6,307 nt of DNA, from contig JAGLEG010000538.1 of assembly GCA_023145185.1 (NCBI GenBank), positions 1 to 6,307 on the forward strand, written 5' to 3'. This DNA comes from Thermoplasmata archaeon. Lineage in GTDB: Archaea > Thermoplasmatota > Penumbrarchaeia > Penumbrarchaeales > Penumbrarchaeaceae. The notes under the pieces are model-generated. The model worked only from the letters and a program-made list of their open reading frames with translations. It searched no databases and was not told where the DNA came from. Positions 5,484 to 6,307 of this stretch are shown one piece after another. Positions within the stretch are counted from its first letter, which is position 1. Every line of letters begins with the position of its first letter. The position numbers and the translations under genes are program-made.

Positions 5484-6307
5484 TCAATGTCTCCACATGC
5501 CCAACTTATCGCCATATCCTACAAGGGGCAATCCCGTGACGGCTGCTGAATCATAACTGATGGCCCTAAGAAATTTTGGATCGAGTTCACTTTTAGACCT
5601 AATGCCCAATGCTCCCAGGAGAATGGATAGCTCTCGTGAAAAAGAGAGGAAAAGATTGTTGATGTATTCACCGATGAGATCCCATCCAATCTTTTCTCGA
5701 TCATATTCCTGCTTTTTCGTCGTGACATATCCTTCACTGATCAATCTCATCGATCTTGATATGGCAAAATCAAGACATACAAGGTCAGCTCCCATACATA
5801 GCGCTTTAAGAATGTCATTCGCATCTAGAAATGGCCCGCTGATCATCAATTGAACTCCATCTTTCTTTGATAGAAAAGTGTCGAAGTGTTTATTGATCTC
5901 GACAATGGTTGAGAGGATATCCCTGGAAAATGGGTCAACTGAACCTGATAAAAGTGAGGTATTATCCCCACAGACCACGTGTACACAATCAACTCCTGAA
6001 ACAAGTAGATAATCCAGATCAGAATCGATATCACTGGCTGACAACGTACCGATCATCGGACCTTGATTTATCTGCCGGATCATCTGGACCATATCCTTAA
6101 AGTCCTTACCTTTGTTGATCTCGGGATGCACTGAAGGACATTTTGCATATGGCCCTTCCTGGCTCCAATCAAGATCGGGCAAGGGCAGAGGATTATTATT
6201 TGAAAGGGATATCTCAACACCATCTGACCTTGAAATAAGATCCAAATAAATTTTATTTGAACCAGGTAACCATCTGAATATGGTTTGAGGCTCGTAGGAT
6301 GAGATCA
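5484..6307 (-). CDS. Glutamate synthase FMN-domain homologue lacking cofactor motifs; 5' end beyond window
   Basis: The frame is open to the right edge, so this is the C-terminal 273 residues of a longer gene; a TTG at 6245 lies inside conserved sequence and is not the true start. Residues 1-273 follow the glutamate synthase barrel: RSDGVEISL (26-34) for the family's AxAIEIKxGQG, CPSVHPEI (56-63) for SPxxHxDI, DSDLDYLLVSGVD (94-106) for ADLDFxLEAGAD, and a C-terminal ELSILLGALGIRSKSEL (225-241) with AVTGLPL (255-261). The functional sites have changed. The GGGTGA loop is replaced by CGDNTSLLSG (112-121) and GGLRTG by SGPFLDA (156-162). The three cysteines that hold the 3Fe-4S cluster are missing, since there is no cysteine after residue 177. 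It is probably a non-catalytic relative. The unbroken frame argues against a decayed gene. The stop is 4 bases from the convergent AlaX stop. Confidence 0.75.
   Translation of the reverse strand, partial: ISSYEPQTIFRWLPGSNKIYLDLISRSDGVEISLSNNNPLPLPDLDWSQEGPYAKCPSVHPEINKGKDFKDMVQMIRQINQGPMIGTLSASDIDSDLDYLLVSGVDCVHVVCGDNTSLLSGSVDPFSRDILSTIVEINKHFDTFLSKKDGVQLMISGPFLDANDILKALCMGADLVCLDFAISRSMRLISEGYVTTKKQEYDREKIGWDLIGEYINNLFLSFSRELSILLGALGIRSKSELDPKFLRAISYDSAAVTGLPLVGYGDKLGMWRH

Noticed and set aside
5484..6245. A complete 253-residue gene starting at the TTG at 6245
   Set aside because: The frame continues without a stop to the window edge, and the added 20 residues (ISSYEPQTIFRWLPGSNKIY) extend the similarity to glutamate synthase, so the gene is 5'-truncated by the window rather than starting there.

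Overview
The window looks like chromosomal DNA from an archaeon, probably a euryarchaeon related to Thermoplasmata; the lineage is inferred, not proven. Ribosomal protein S8e and SRP19 occur in archaea and eukaryotes and not in bacteria. The promoters carry archaeal TATA boxes, and two genes start at about the distance from the box expected of leaderless transcripts. AGA/AGG arginine codons, ATA isoleucine codons and a TTG start also fit. There are no tRNA or rRNA genes, mobile elements or CRISPR repeats.

Layout from left to right. Bases 1-98 hold the end of something unidentified and a TATA box. A + strand gene (99-1109) encodes an unrecognised membrane protein with six predicted transmembrane segments and a cytosolic tail rich in CxxC pairs. 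It meets, tail to tail with a 7-base gap, a full-length pyruvate, phosphate dikinase gene on the - strand (1117-3825). A 25-base inverted repeat lies across that junction. Upstream of the dikinase on the same strand lie SRP19 and, before it, ribosomal protein S8e, which form a tight two-gene operon with its own TATA box. A divergent intergenic region (4608-4711) separates S8e from a + strand AlaX-type alanyl-tRNA editing protein (4712-5479). This in turn converges, with a 4-base gap, on a - strand gene that runs off the right edge. That gene is related to the FMN domain of glutamate synthase but has lost its cofactor and iron-sulfur motifs.

Most of the window is ordinary housekeeping: translation (S8e, AlaX), co-translational protein targeting (SRP19) and central carbon metabolism (PPDK, interconverting pyruvate and phosphoenolpyruvate). 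The two genes at the ends are the ones worth attention: a membrane-anchored multi-zinc-ribbon protein and a probable pseudoenzyme built on the glutamate synthase barrel. I see no clear new multi-gene system.
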